This document shows positions 8,288 to 17,265 of a stretch of DNA of 27,304 bases, piece by piece. Under the pieces are notes generated by a model. The model ran no database searches. It was not told where the DNA came from and saw nothing but the letters and a program-made list of their open reading frames with translations. Source of the stretch: a virus; the IMG/VR virus record IMGVR_UViG_3300044641_003184, positions 1-27,304 of that record; one strand, written 5' to 3'. The position numbers and the translations under genes were made by a program. Numbering within the stretch: position 1 is the first letter of the stretch; each line of letters begins with the position of its first letter.

Positions 8288-8373
8288 TGAAATGCGTGAT
8301 AATAACCGCCATATCCGCGTCCTTTCCCGACGCGCGGCCCTATGAGGCTATTGGCACAAACTGGAAAGGATAA
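8287..8373 (+). CDS. 28-aa small ORF fitted between two virion genes
   Basis: ATG at 8287 overlaps the previous stop (TAATG), and the TAA at 8371 lies two bases before the ATG of the next gene. The product (MKCVIITAISASFPDARPYE, then eight more residues ending WKG) has a short hydrophobic start and a Pro/Arg centre. It has no strong ribosome-binding site of its own, so translation would rely on coupling. Its last codons carry the GGAAAGGA Shine-Dalgarno of the next gene. The exact fit favours a real cistron, but a leader region with a chance ORF remains possible. Confidence 0.4.
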   Translation: MKCVIITAISASFPDARPYEAIGTNWKG

Positions 8374-8375
8374 AA

Positions 8376-10706
8376 ATGGAAGACCAAGGAATCATGGCGC
8401 TCCCCGCAGGAGGCATGCAAGCACCAACCGCACAACCCCCAGCACCGGGTTTTGATCCAGCCACAGCGGCTGCCTTTGAGCAGGTTCGTCAGCAAATCGA
8501 TCCTCGTGAGTTCGGCCAGGAGTTACTTTCAGCCGCTGAACAAACTGACCCTGCTGCAGTGCAACAATTTAAACAAGCCATTGAGCGCATGCAGCTTCCG
8601 CCAGAAGTTATTGATGCTCTGGGGCAGATGGTAGATGCGATTCTTGCTGAACCTCAAAATTATGCACAAATTCGCCAGGAATTTATAAACGAGGGCGTCC
8701 CAGAGGATCTGCTTCCACCTGAGTTCGATGCAGTTTACTTTGGTGCCATGAACCTTGCTTTAGACCAGATGTCCGGGTCAATGCAGTCCATGAACGTTCA
8801 AAAGTTTGCTGAGGGCGGGATTGCCACCCTAACCCCGATTGCCAAAATGCTTTCTAGCTACGGCAGAAACGGCGATACCATGCTGGCCCACATCACACCA
8901 GCAGAGGCACGGATGCTTCGCCGTCGAGGGGGCTCAGGCACTATTAATCCGATAACTGGTCTTCCAGAGTTTTTTTTAAAGAAAGTAGCTAAGGCTGTTG
9001 GTAATACCCTTAAATCAGTGGGCAAAGCAGTTAGCGGCGCCGTCAAGGGCATAGTCAATGGGGTCAAGGACTTCGCTAAGTCTTCTGTAGGCAAGATTGT
9101 TACTTCTGTTGCCTTGGGCTTTTTCTTAGGACCCGCTGCGGCAGGTCTTCTGGGCGTTAGTTCAGTAGCGGGTGTTGCCGCAGTAAGTGGCTTTGTTGGC
9201 GGCTTTGGCTCAAGTATTTTGGCTGGAAACAGTTTTAAGGATTCTTTAAAGAATGGCGCGATCGGTGGCGTAACTGCTGGCGCTACGGCAGGGATAACTG
9301 GCGGAATGGGTGCATTTGAATCAGGCTCCTACGCTGGGCCCACCACAGTAGCTGGCCAGTGGGATAAGGCAATAAATAGTGGTAAGTCTCTCCTTGGTAT
9401 TTCAACGCCCTCAACTGCTGGTACCTCCATTTCTGCCGAACAATTAGGAACAGCAGTAGATTCTATTGATGCTGCTGCAGGAGTTCCTACGGTAGAACAA
9501 CTCGCTAACGTTCCTCAGCCAGATTTAACTGTTGGCCAACAGGCTATTCAAGCTCCTGCTAGCGGTATTAGTGGTCCAGGGATTGATGTGGCTGCAGTAC
9601 AAAGCCCTGTTGTAAGTGATGCATCAGGCTCCCTTATTTCGCAAAATGTTCCGGTTGAACCAGTTTATCAACAAACTGCAGGCGAATTTGTGCTTTCAAA
9701 CGAACCGCGTCCTTTTATTACTGGGCCTGAGTTAGGCGCAGACAGACTTGCAGGTGCTCCGTCTGGTATGAATTTTCAAAACTTTGAACCAAGTTATGGT
9801 TCTTTAACAAGGCCGGGAATTAACATGGGGGATGCAGCAATTAATCAAGCAACCCTTGGTGCTAACAACTTAACCCCAGAACAGATTATTCCTCCTAACG
9901 CTTCCTTTGCTCGAGGACCAGTATCTTTGGGACCGGAGCCTAAATCTTTTTTTGGAAAAACAGTAGACTTTTTTAACCCCGCTGCACGCGAAGCCTCTGG
10001 AATAGAAAACGCAGCAGATGTGTTTAATAAAACGTATACAAGAGTCTATGATTCGACTATTGCTTTGCCGGGGCAAACAGCAGCAACTGCCGGGGAAGCT
10101 GCTTTAAAAGCGGCTCAAGCAGCACAAACTTCGGCTTCTCCGGGGATATTTAATAACTATGGCCCAATAGCGGGTGCCGGTCTTGGTGCCGCGTACCTTG
10201 GCGGGGCATTCACGCCAGAAGAGCCGGGTAGCCCGAACCTTGCTCCAAAAGAAACTGGAACAGATCTCTTACGTGCCCAGCCTGGAGTCTATGGTACTAC
10301 CCCAGGTGGCGCAAACGTTACATACGCTTCTTTGCCTACCGGGTATAATTACAGCCCAATGCAAATGTTGTACCGCCCACAGGTAACTATGGGCAATCCA
10401 TACGGCAACATATATGGACAACGACGGATGTTTGCCCAAGGCGGTATTGCAGCAGTGGCTCCGGCTAAATTTAATCTGGGAGGATATGCCTCCGGTGGTA
10501 TTGGTTCGATGGCTAAGAAATATCCTCGCCGCACCGGTCAAATTTCTGGGCCGGGGACAGGTACTTCGGATGATATTCCCGCCATGTTATCGGACGGGGA
10601 GTTTGTGATGACTGCAAAAGCAGTGCGCGGAGCAGGCAAAGGATCTCGCCGAGAGGGTGCAAAGCGCATGTATGCGATGATGCGCAAGTTTGAAGGAAAA
10701 GCATAA
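8376..10706 (+). CDS. Large internal virion / ejection-type protein with Gly-zipper region
   Basis: A 776-aa protein with a strong Shine-Dalgarno (GGAAAGGA). The N-terminal 140 residues are helical and acidic. KFAEGGIA (143-150) is followed by GDTMLAHITPAEARMLRRRG (166-185) and GTINPITGLPEF. Residues about 200-310 are a Lys/Val-rich helix then a long Gly/Ala hydrophobic stretch (SVALGFFLGPAAAGLLG and more), the kind of glycine-zipper segment that inserts in membranes. The C-terminus repeats the theme: MFAQGGIA, then SGPGTGTSDDIPAMLSDGEF and a basic end. These features occur in internal or ejection-type proteins of aquatic podoviruses. The membrane-channel role is inferred. The stop overlaps the next start as TAATG. 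Confidence 0.6.
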   Translation: MEDQGIMALPAGGMQAPTAQPPAPGFDPATAAAFEQVRQQIDPREFGQELLSAAEQTDPAAVQQFKQAIERMQLPPEVIDALGQMVDAILAEPQNYAQIRQEFINEGVPEDLLPPEFDAVYFGAMNLALDQMSGSMQSMNVQKFAEGGIATLTPIAKMLSSYGRNGDTMLAHITPAEARMLRRRGGSGTINPITGLPEFFLKKVAKAVGNTLKSVGKAVSGAVKGIVNGVKDFAKSSVGKIVTSVALGFFLGPAAAGLLGVSSVAGVAAVSGFVGGFGSSILAGNSFKDSLKNGAIGGVTAGATAGITGGMGAFESGSYAGPTTVAGQWDKAINSGKSLLGISTPSTAGTSISAEQLGTAVDSIDAAAGVPTVEQLANVPQPDLTVGQQAIQAPASGISGPGIDVAAVQSPVVSDASGSLISQNVPVEPVYQQTAGEFVLSNEPRPFITGPELGADRLAGAPSGMNFQNFEPSYGSLTRPGINMGDAAINQATLGANNLTPEQIIPPNASFARGPVSLGPEPKSFFGKTVDFFNPAAREASGIENAADVFNKTYTRVYDSTIALPGQTAATAGEAALKAAQAAQTSASPGIFNNYGPIAGAGLGAAYLGGAFTPEEPGSPNLAPKETGTDLLRAQPGVYGTTPGGANVTYASLPTGYNYSPMQMLYRPQVTMGNPYGNIYGQRRMFAQGGIAAVAPAKFNLGGYASGGIGSMAKKYPRRTGQISGPGTGTSDDIPAMLSDGEFVMTAKAVRGAGKGSRREGAKRMYAMMRKFEGKA

Positions 10707-11590
10707 TGGCTGAAATCACCGAACAGATAGTCCGCGAAGCGCCACAGATTGAGGCCTATAAACTAGGCCTCTTGGAGTCTGCTAAAAAGCTTTCAGAGCA
10801 GCCGTTGACGATGCCCGCCTATCAAGTGGCGGGATTGACTGAGGCACAAAAGCAAGCTGGCGCTCTAGCCACACAGGGCATTGGCGCCTACCAGCCGTTC
10901 TTACAGGCGGGCCAGACGGCATTAGAAACGGGCATTGGAACGTTGGGCCAGTCTCTTGGAGCACCGACCACGGCCCAATTACAGCAATACCAAAACCCTT
11001 ACCAAGATCTTGTAACTCAGCAGGCGCTTGCTCAAATGCAACGACAGGCAGACATTGCCCGTCAAGGCACTGCTGCGCAAGCCGTACGTGCTGGAGCATT
11101 TGGTGGAACCAGAGAGGGTGTGCAAAGAGCAGAACTTGAGCGTGGCTTACAAGATGTAATGAGCCAACGCATTGCACAAGACTTGGCTCAAAACTATGCT
11201 CAGGCCCAAAATTTATTTGGTCAACAACAAGGACGTGCTTTGCAAGCGGCTCAACAGTACGGGCAGTTTGGGGTTCAACAGGCCGCTTTGGGCCAGGGCG
11301 CTCAACAAATGGGCCAGCAAGATATTTCTACGTTACTTGGTATCGGTCAGCAACAGCAACAGACCGAGCAAGCAATCCTGGATGCACAACGTGCCACGAC
11401 ATTACAGGCAGCGCTTACTCCATATCAGCAAACGTCCTTCTTGTCAGACATTTATAAGGGAGCACCAGGAACTCAGGTTGCACTGACGGCGCAAACTGCC
11501 CCACAAACGAGCCCCCTACTTCAGGCTGCAGGCCTGGGGATTGCTGGGTTGTCTGCTGCATCGGGAGCTAAAAAAGCTGGGTTGTTCTGA
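10706..11590 (+). CDS. Gln/Ala-rich internal virion protein
   Basis: A 294-aa protein starting one base inside the previous stop (TAATG). It is extremely Gln- and Ala-rich (for example GIGQQQQQTEQAI) and predicted mostly helical. It contains AGAFGGTREGVQRAEL (about 132-147), a motif I associate with an unnamed family of aquatic phage virion proteins. The N-terminus (IEAYKLGLLESAKKLSEQP) is amphipathic and the C-terminal end is hydrophobic (LLQAAGLGIAGLSAASG). Placement among three other large internal proteins suggests a component of the ejected protein set, comparable in position to P22 gp7/gp20/gp16 or T7 gp14-gp16, without clear sequence identity to them. Confidence 0.55.
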   Translation: MAEITEQIVREAPQIEAYKLGLLESAKKLSEQPLTMPAYQVAGLTEAQKQAGALATQGIGAYQPFLQAGQTALETGIGTLGQSLGAPTTAQLQQYQNPYQDLVTQQALAQMQRQADIARQGTAAQAVRAGAFGGTREGVQRAELERGLQDVMSQRIAQDLAQNYAQAQNLFGQQQGRALQAAQQYGQFGVQQAALGQGAQQMGQQDISTLLGIGQQQQQTEQAILDAQRATTLQAALTPYQQTSFLSDIYKGAPGTQVALTAQTAPQTSPLLQAAGLGIAGLSAASGAKKAGLF

Positions 11591-11599
11591 GGAAAACTT

Positions 11600-13918
11600 A
11601 TGAAAAAGCCTGTAACACAACGCAAGATGTTTATGGCTGCCGGTGGCATGTCCGAAACCAACTCCGAAGGAATTATTTCGGGGTTCAACGATGAGGAACT
11701 AGAAGATGAATACGAAAACAGGACTCCTGACAACATTGAAATCATTGCTAACAACCTTCGTGGAGACATTCGTTCAATGGACGAAAGGTATCTGGAGCTC
11801 GCTCAAATGGTCGGCGAGTCAGCTTTCGAAACTCCGGAAGAAGTAATTGCTTTAATGCAAGCGCAGTTTGCGCAACCCCAGGCACCACAACAACCCCCTC
11901 CCGCTGCAGGCAGCGGCCAAGGCATTGCTGGGATCATGCAACCACCCCCTGCTGAGCCGCAAGGAATCATGCAAGGAGTTGCAGAACCCGGCATGGAACA
12001 ACCAATGCCACAACCAGGCATGGAACAACCCGTACAAATGGCCCACGGTGGAATAGTCCATCGCCAATTGGGTAGTCCTCCTACCGGAGAAGTTGCACCG
12101 GGAAGACGTCCGCTTGGATTTATGCGCTTTATGGAACCGGGCTCGATTCCCGATCCACGGTCCATGGGTCCTCGTTCAACCCCTTTTCCACGGGTACAAC
12201 TTGCACCTACCACTCCAATGACTGGTTTGTTAACGGGAGAAGGTGCGCAGTTCTTACAAAGTGGGGCCGCGCGTCCCGGAACATTGCCCCAACAGATTCC
12301 TTTGGCTACTCGTTTGAGCACTAACGTTTATGAAGCAATGCGTAATGCTCCTGGGTTTGCAAGAGAAGTTGGCCGTACGATGATGAGCACTCCTCAAGGA
12401 AGAGCCGCTGCCGTTATCGGCACGGGCGTAACTGCTGCACTTCCTTTCTTGGGTGGCAGAGAGCAAGCTCCTTCTAACCAACCCGCTGTTTCAGAGGTTC
12501 CTGGAGTAGACGCTCAAGGCCGCTATACACCAGTTCCGCTTACTACACCTGTTCGCGGAAAAACCGGAGATGTTGCAACAGATATTGGCGAGCTTCCGAT
12601 GCGAGGCAAGACTGGAATACCTGGCGTGGATATTGGTGAAGAAGAGCCTGCTGCTCCCGCTGTACCGGTCCCAACAACAGCCGTTCCAGCTCCAGCAAAG
12701 GTAGCGGAGAAAGCTGAAGTTCCCGCTCCCAAAGCAAGAGGATTTAAAGAACGAGTTCAAGACAAGATTGCTATTTACAAAGATGTTCTTGGCGACGACG
12801 AGAATATGCGTCAAGCGCAAGCTTTATTCTTATTGGCTGAGGCCGCATTAAATGTAGCCGGAGCCCCAGGCAGATCCACCGCAGAGCGTTTGGCCAAAGG
12901 TCTTAAGGGCTTACCGGCAGGTATGGGCGCATTGGGGGCCGAGAAAGCTAAACAAGATTTGGCAATCCGTTCTGCCGCCGTTAGTTCGGTTGAGCAAGAG
13001 ATGGCCGCTGAATCTAAGCAGGCTACTCAGCTTATGCTCAAGATGGCAGACCTTAACGCTAAGAATGCCGACATCAATACGATGGCGCAGTATCTTGTCG
13101 ATACTGTAAACTTTAGCCCGGATAAAGCAGTTCAAGTTGCTAAACTATCCAAGGCAGGGGCAATTAAGACAAACGAAGCCGGAGAGATGGTTGACTTCAC
13201 TGGCCGTGTAATTAATAGTCCTTATCGTTTAACAGACGGGGATGTCGGCTTCTTGCCCGCTGATGGATCAATGCCTTTTGTTTCGGTTGGCAAACGCAGT
13301 CTTGTCCCGGCAACGGCAAAAGATCGTCCAGCACTGGCCACAGAGCTCGGCAATAACCAGTCTATGGTTGGAGCGATTGAGCGTGTAATGCAATTGCCAG
13401 GGTTTGAATCTATGTTTGGCCCGTTAGCAAAAGTCCAAAGCGGTTTGACTAGCGTTATTACTCCATTCTTTGGCGCAGACGCTCCGTTTACAAACCTGCC
13501 CAAAGACGTCCAAAAGAACATCGCCATGGAACTTAGAAACGAGTTAATTCAGTTAAATGCTCGTAACACCTCTCGTCCTTCTGTTTGGGAACAAAAGCAG
13601 GTAGAGAAGTTTGTTGGCGATCCCAACGCTATCTTGACTTCACCAGAAGAATTCTTTGGCGTCTTAAATAACTTCCGAGTCAAAGCAATTAATCGGGCCA
13701 ACGAAATCGAACACCAGTTGACTGGAGCTCCTCTCAAACAACTTGAGTCTATTCCTCTTGGAACGGCTAAAGATCCATTGCAGGCCAAAGATTCTGGATA
13801 CCTTGGCGAATTCTTCCGCTTACGGCCAAGTGCTTCTATTTACATTCAGTTGCCTAACGAGAAAAATCCGCGCAAACTTACGGCTCAAGAATACTTTAAA
13901 CAAACAGGACAGCAATAA
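11600..13918 (+). CDS. Large internal virion protein with Pro/Gln-rich repeats
   Basis: A 772-aa protein starting ATG with TGAGGAAAAC upstream. It opens with RKMFMAAGGM (8-17), then an acidic helical region. A Pro/Gln/Met-rich low-complexity block (about 90-150) contains repeated GIMQ and GMEQP units and ends in MAHGGIV. A tandem 16-residue repeat at 318-349 (RGKTG....DIGE twice) is followed by an Ala/Pro linker. The last 380 residues are a more ordinary helical domain. No enzyme motif is visible. The shared M-x-GG signatures tie it to the 776-aa protein two genes upstream. It is probably a virion protein carried inside the capsid or tail; function is not assignable. The stop overlaps the next ATG (TAATG). 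Confidence 0.55.
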   Translation: MKKPVTQRKMFMAAGGMSETNSEGIISGFNDEELEDEYENRTPDNIEIIANNLRGDIRSMDERYLELAQMVGESAFETPEEVIALMQAQFAQPQAPQQPPPAAGSGQGIAGIMQPPPAEPQGIMQGVAEPGMEQPMPQPGMEQPVQMAHGGIVHRQLGSPPTGEVAPGRRPLGFMRFMEPGSIPDPRSMGPRSTPFPRVQLAPTTPMTGLLTGEGAQFLQSGAARPGTLPQQIPLATRLSTNVYEAMRNAPGFAREVGRTMMSTPQGRAAAVIGTGVTAALPFLGGREQAPSNQPAVSEVPGVDAQGRYTPVPLTTPVRGKTGDVATDIGELPMRGKTGIPGVDIGEEEPAAPAVPVPTTAVPAPAKVAEKAEVPAPKARGFKERVQDKIAIYKDVLGDDENMRQAQALFLLAEAALNVAGAPGRSTAERLAKGLKGLPAGMGALGAEKAKQDLAIRSAAVSSVEQEMAAESKQATQLMLKMADLNAKNADINTMAQYLVDTVNFSPDKAVQVAKLSKAGAIKTNEAGEMVDFTGRVINSPYRLTDGDVGFLPADGSMPFVSVGKRSLVPATAKDRPALATELGNNQSMVGAIERVMQLPGFESMFGPLAKVQSGLTSVITPFFGADAPFTNLPKDVQKNIAMELRNELIQLNARNTSRPSVWEQKQVEKFVGDPNAILTSPEEFFGVLNNFRVKAINRANEIEHQLTGAPLKQLESIPLGTAKDPLQAKDSGYLGEFFRLRPSASIYIQLPNEKNPRKLTAQEYFKQTGQQ
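11990..12030 (+). repeat. Short direct repeat GGCATGGAACAACC
   Basis: The 14-mer GGCATGGAACAACC occurs at 11990-12003 and again at 12017-12030, a 27-nt period, encoding the GMEQP repeats of the Pro/Gln-rich block. It is a likely site of slippage between related phages. Confidence 0.7.
12551..12646 (+). repeat. Two tandem 48-nt units coding a 16-residue repeat
   Basis: Units at 12551-12598 and 12599-12646 inside the 772-aa virion gene encode VRGKTGDVATDIGELP and MRGKTGIPGVDIGEEE. The protein repeat is clearer than the DNA repeat, because synonymous sites differ, which suggests an old duplication kept by selection on the peptide. Confidence 0.7.
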
Positions 13919-16900
13919 TGCCGATTATTACCTTTGCAGATGGCGTTCAACTAGACACATCTACAGGGCAAGTCGTTGGCCAAGGCGAGCCACAACGTCT
14001 TACTCCCACCGAGGCCCAAAAGCCTACGGTGGATATCCCATCTGAACCGGGCGCTCGTGGTGCATTAGACGCGCTCAAGCAACTGTCTACTGGGTTTAAT
14101 ACAGCACTTTTTGCTTTACCGGACGCTACTATTCAAGCCGTTGGCCGTGCTCTAAATGTACGTGAGGATCAAATCCCCACGTTTACTGCATTCTTTAACC
14201 GTGATGCAAAAGCACCGAAGAACACCGTAGAACGATTCGCTAACGCCATTGGCCAAGGTGCCGGTGGTACGTTACCGTTCACAGGGTTATTAGCCAGTGT
14301 TGCACGGACCAAGGCTCTAACACAGCCCCTGCTTGCCAATGCTTCTGTGTCTCAACGCGTGGCAAAAGATATGCTTGACTTCATCCGTCAAAACCCAAAG
14401 GCTGCGGTTTTGGCTGACATAGGTTTTGGTGGTGCTTATGGCGCTGCAGAACAAGCCGTTGAAGAAGTAGTAGAACCAGGCCAAGAATTAAAGGGCTTAT
14501 TAAAAGCAACGGTTCCGATCGGAGCTACCGTTGCGTTGCCTGCCGCTGGCGCAAAGTTTTTGTCCCTTGCTGGTCGTTTGGCTGAAATCAGCCCAACTGT
14601 TCGAGCAGTTCGTGCCGCTCCAGAAATGTTTGGGGCGCAGACAGCAGAAGGTGTTGCTCAGGACGTCGTGACTCGCTCCATGCCCAAAGTGCCTATCATC
14701 GGTGGCCCGTTAAACTGGGTTGGAAGTAAGTACGCTGCTAATGCAGAAAAGAAAATTACTAATGTGTTGGCTCCTCTTTTCACGGACCCAGCAAAAGCTC
14801 CTCCGGGTGTTGCCGATGCATTGGCAGTTACTAAGCGCATTGAAAGCGACCCAGAACTTAACAATCTATTCTTGTTTACAGCAGGTGAGCAGACGCTTTA
14901 CGCACCACTGATCACGGCCCAGAACAACACCGTTCGCAATCTCTCCGGCGAATTGTTGTCGAACGAACAGGCTCGTGTGGCACAAAACGTAGCCAACATG
15001 GGGAATGCTTTTGATCTGTTTGCACCAAAGGCTGCATTGCCTATTGATACTGCCTTGCGTACTACTTATGCGCAGGCCGTAGACACGATGACCCGTGCTG
15101 CACAGCGCGTAGCCACAACTACCGAAGACGAGGCTTTGCGCATTGCCGATACTTTTGCCATGCAAAACCTAGACGAGATTGGTGATAACTTGCGTCGCGG
15201 AATCTTCGGTCAAATGGATGCGCAATTTAAACGCATGACAAAGGCTCGGCAAGAAGCTATGGGATTAACAGGTATGGATGTCGAGGGCGTACGAACCGCC
15301 GTCCGAGCATCCGGTGAGCCTCTTCCTTATTTCCAAACAGCCAATCTAAAAGATTTTGCTAATAAGTTTACCCAGCGCTTTAAATTGACCCCGGACGAGC
15401 GGATGTTCCCAGAAGGAGCACCAGAGCCTATTCGTTTGGTACAGCGCGAAATGATGCGTTACAACGAAAAAGTTGGCGAAAAGACTGCAGAACTTCTTCC
15501 AGATATTATTGCCAGAGAAATGAGCAAGGATCCTTTCTTCTCTAAAGTAACTTTGGCTGACCGGGAAAGCGCTGCAAGAACTTACGCAGATTCAATTTTA
15601 AAGGGCACAGACAGAGTTAAGCTGCCAGAAGGTATTACTGGCCCAGACACCGCTACCCTTAAACGTGTTTTAGAAGAAGCCAAGGCACAGGCTGCCAAAG
15701 AAGTGGACTTCTCGATCACGATGCCCGAAGCATTGGATCTGTTGAACTCCGCCATGAACTTCCGCAACATGTCCATCTTGCGTGCAAACAAAGAAATGGA
15801 CCTGGGCAATCCTCGCCAAGCAGCTATTGGCATTGTCAATCGTGGCGACGCCGTACTCAAAGACGTAGAGGACTTTGTGTTCTCTTCGTTCAAGAACAGC
15901 CCGCAGATGAAAGACTTCCAAGGCGAGTACAAAGATACTTTTGCTAAAGGCTACGATAAATTATTCCCGTTACTCATCACTAAGAAATCTCCCACCGGTG
16001 ACTTCTATGTTTCCAATGAGCGCGTGGTTAACGAAGCATTAAAGAGCGCAGAAAACGTCCGTAACTTGAGGGCAATCTTCCAGGATGACCCTGAGTTTGT
16101 GTCAACTATGAACAAGGTCATGCTTGACCGTGCTGCACGAGCCGGGGTATTGGATAAAGACGGAACGCTAAGCCGCGCCAAGTACGATCGTTGGCTGCAA
16201 TCAAACAAGAACATCATTGACATGATGCCTCAGTCGGTTCAAAGAAATCTTACTGACGAGGCTAAGTTTGCGGATGATTACGTTGCACGGCTCAAGGACA
16301 TGAAAGACCGGCAAGATCTGGTCAAAGATGACGAGCTCATGTCTCTTTTGCAGAAGTCTGTTCGCCCAGACGCCGATCCAAAGAAGCTGGTCGAGCAAGC
16401 AATTAATGACCCTGCCATCATGCGCAAGCTTGTCAACACGGTGGGCAAGGACCAAGATCGACTAGACGCTCTTCGCCGCCAGGTTTGGTTCTCGGTCAAA
16501 GAATCTTTGTTTGACCCCAAGACTCCAAACTATTTGGCTGAATTTTTAAAGAGAAATAGCAAATCAATTGCTATGCTCTACACCCCAGAACAGCGCCAAA
16601 ACTTAGATCTGCTTGGCGAGATCCAGCGTCGGGTGTACGTAGCCGCTCGTCCAGAAGGCACCCTTAGCGCTTTCCAAAGTGTGGATGAGCAATTGCGCTC
16701 ACAAATCGGTGCGGGAATCGGAACAATTGAATCCACGGCTAGAGCAGCCATGATTCGTCAGATCAGCCCGATTCATGCTGGTGTGTCGTTGCTTACTCGC
16801 TTCATGGGCCGTCAACAAACGGCTATTTATGATGCCATCATGTACAAGGCGCTTACTGATCCTGAGTACGCCCATCAACTGGCAAAGGCCAACGGACCAC

Positions 16901-17265
16901 TAAACACCAAAGAAAACATGAGAAAAATGGGCGAGATCACCACCGCAGCCGGTGGGTTCCTTCCTAATTTGCTCAAGGGTGTTCCTCGTGTGGCATCTAT
17001 CGAAGCATCTCAGGCAGCGATGCCGGAAGAAGAGCGCCCCATTCCTACTCCAGAATTTACTCGTGGTATGCCCCCAGCTCGGGTCGTTCCCCGTATGCCA
17101 GCGCCCCCGGCTCCCGGACCACGGATCAGTCAGAGTCCTGCTGTATCCATGACGGCGCCTCCGCCAGCCCAGGCTGCGGGACGGAACGTTCCTGGGTTTG
17201 CGGAGCAGTATCAGGCTTTGTTTCCAAACGATCCTTTGGTGCCTTTGCTTCAGTCTCGGCAATAG
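13918..17265 (+). CDS. Giant internal virion / DNA-ejection protein
   Basis: A 1115-aa protein, the largest in the window, last gene of the plus-strand late block. The N-terminal 40 residues are polar, followed by Gly/Ala-rich hydrophobic stretches at about 90-220 (AIGQGAGGTLPFTGLLASVA, LADIGFGGAYGAAEQAV, VPIGATVALPAAGAKFLS) that could enter a membrane. The middle 700 residues are charged and helical. The end is a Pro-rich linker (about 1040-1095) and a short hydrophobic terminus (LFPNDPLVPLLQSRQ). Size, order and composition match ejection proteins such as T7 gp16 or P22 gp16 in role. I see no convincing lytic transglycosylase active-site motif. Residues 1070-1115 are encoded opposite the tail of the minus-strand exonuclease gene. 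Confidence 0.6.
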   Translation: MPIITFADGVQLDTSTGQVVGQGEPQRLTPTEAQKPTVDIPSEPGARGALDALKQLSTGFNTALFALPDATIQAVGRALNVREDQIPTFTAFFNRDAKAPKNTVERFANAIGQGAGGTLPFTGLLASVARTKALTQPLLANASVSQRVAKDMLDFIRQNPKAAVLADIGFGGAYGAAEQAVEEVVEPGQELKGLLKATVPIGATVALPAAGAKFLSLAGRLAEISPTVRAVRAAPEMFGAQTAEGVAQDVVTRSMPKVPIIGGPLNWVGSKYAANAEKKITNVLAPLFTDPAKAPPGVADALAVTKRIESDPELNNLFLFTAGEQTLYAPLITAQNNTVRNLSGELLSNEQARVAQNVANMGNAFDLFAPKAALPIDTALRTTYAQAVDTMTRAAQRVATTTEDEALRIADTFAMQNLDEIGDNLRRGIFGQMDAQFKRMTKARQEAMGLTGMDVEGVRTAVRASGEPLPYFQTANLKDFANKFTQRFKLTPDERMFPEGAPEPIRLVQREMMRYNEKVGEKTAELLPDIIAREMSKDPFFSKVTLADRESAARTYADSILKGTDRVKLPEGITGPDTATLKRVLEEAKAQAAKEVDFSITMPEALDLLNSAMNFRNMSILRANKEMDLGNPRQAAIGIVNRGDAVLKDVEDFVFSSFKNSPQMKDFQGEYKDTFAKGYDKLFPLLITKKSPTGDFYVSNERVVNEALKSAENVRNLRAIFQDDPEFVSTMNKVMLDRAARAGVLDKDGTLSRAKYDRWLQSNKNIIDMMPQSVQRNLTDEAKFADDYVARLKDMKDRQDLVKDDELMSLLQKSVRPDADPKKLVEQAINDPAIMRKLVNTVGKDQDRLDALRRQVWFSVKESLFDPKTPNYLAEFLKRNSKSIAMLYTPEQRQNLDLLGEIQRRVYVAARPEGTLSAFQSVDEQLRSQIGAGIGTIESTARAAMIRQISPIHAGVSLLTRFMGRQQTAIYDAIMYKALTDPEYAHQLAKANGPLNTKENMRKMGEITTAAGGFLPNLLKGVPRVASIEASQAAMPEEERPIPTPEFTRGMPPARVVPRMPAPPAPGPRISQSPAVSMTAPPPAQAAGRNVPGFAEQYQALFPNDPLVPLLQSRQ

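Noticed and set aside
10782-11177. 131-aa minus-strand ORF
   Set aside because: Shadow of the Gln/Ala-rich virion gene, with no start signal or recognisable domain.
11803-12321. 172-aa minus-strand ORF
   Set aside because: Mirror of the Pro/Gln-rich repeat block of the virion gene; Cys/Gly/Trp-rich composition, no ribosome-binding site, lies inside a coherent plus-strand operon.
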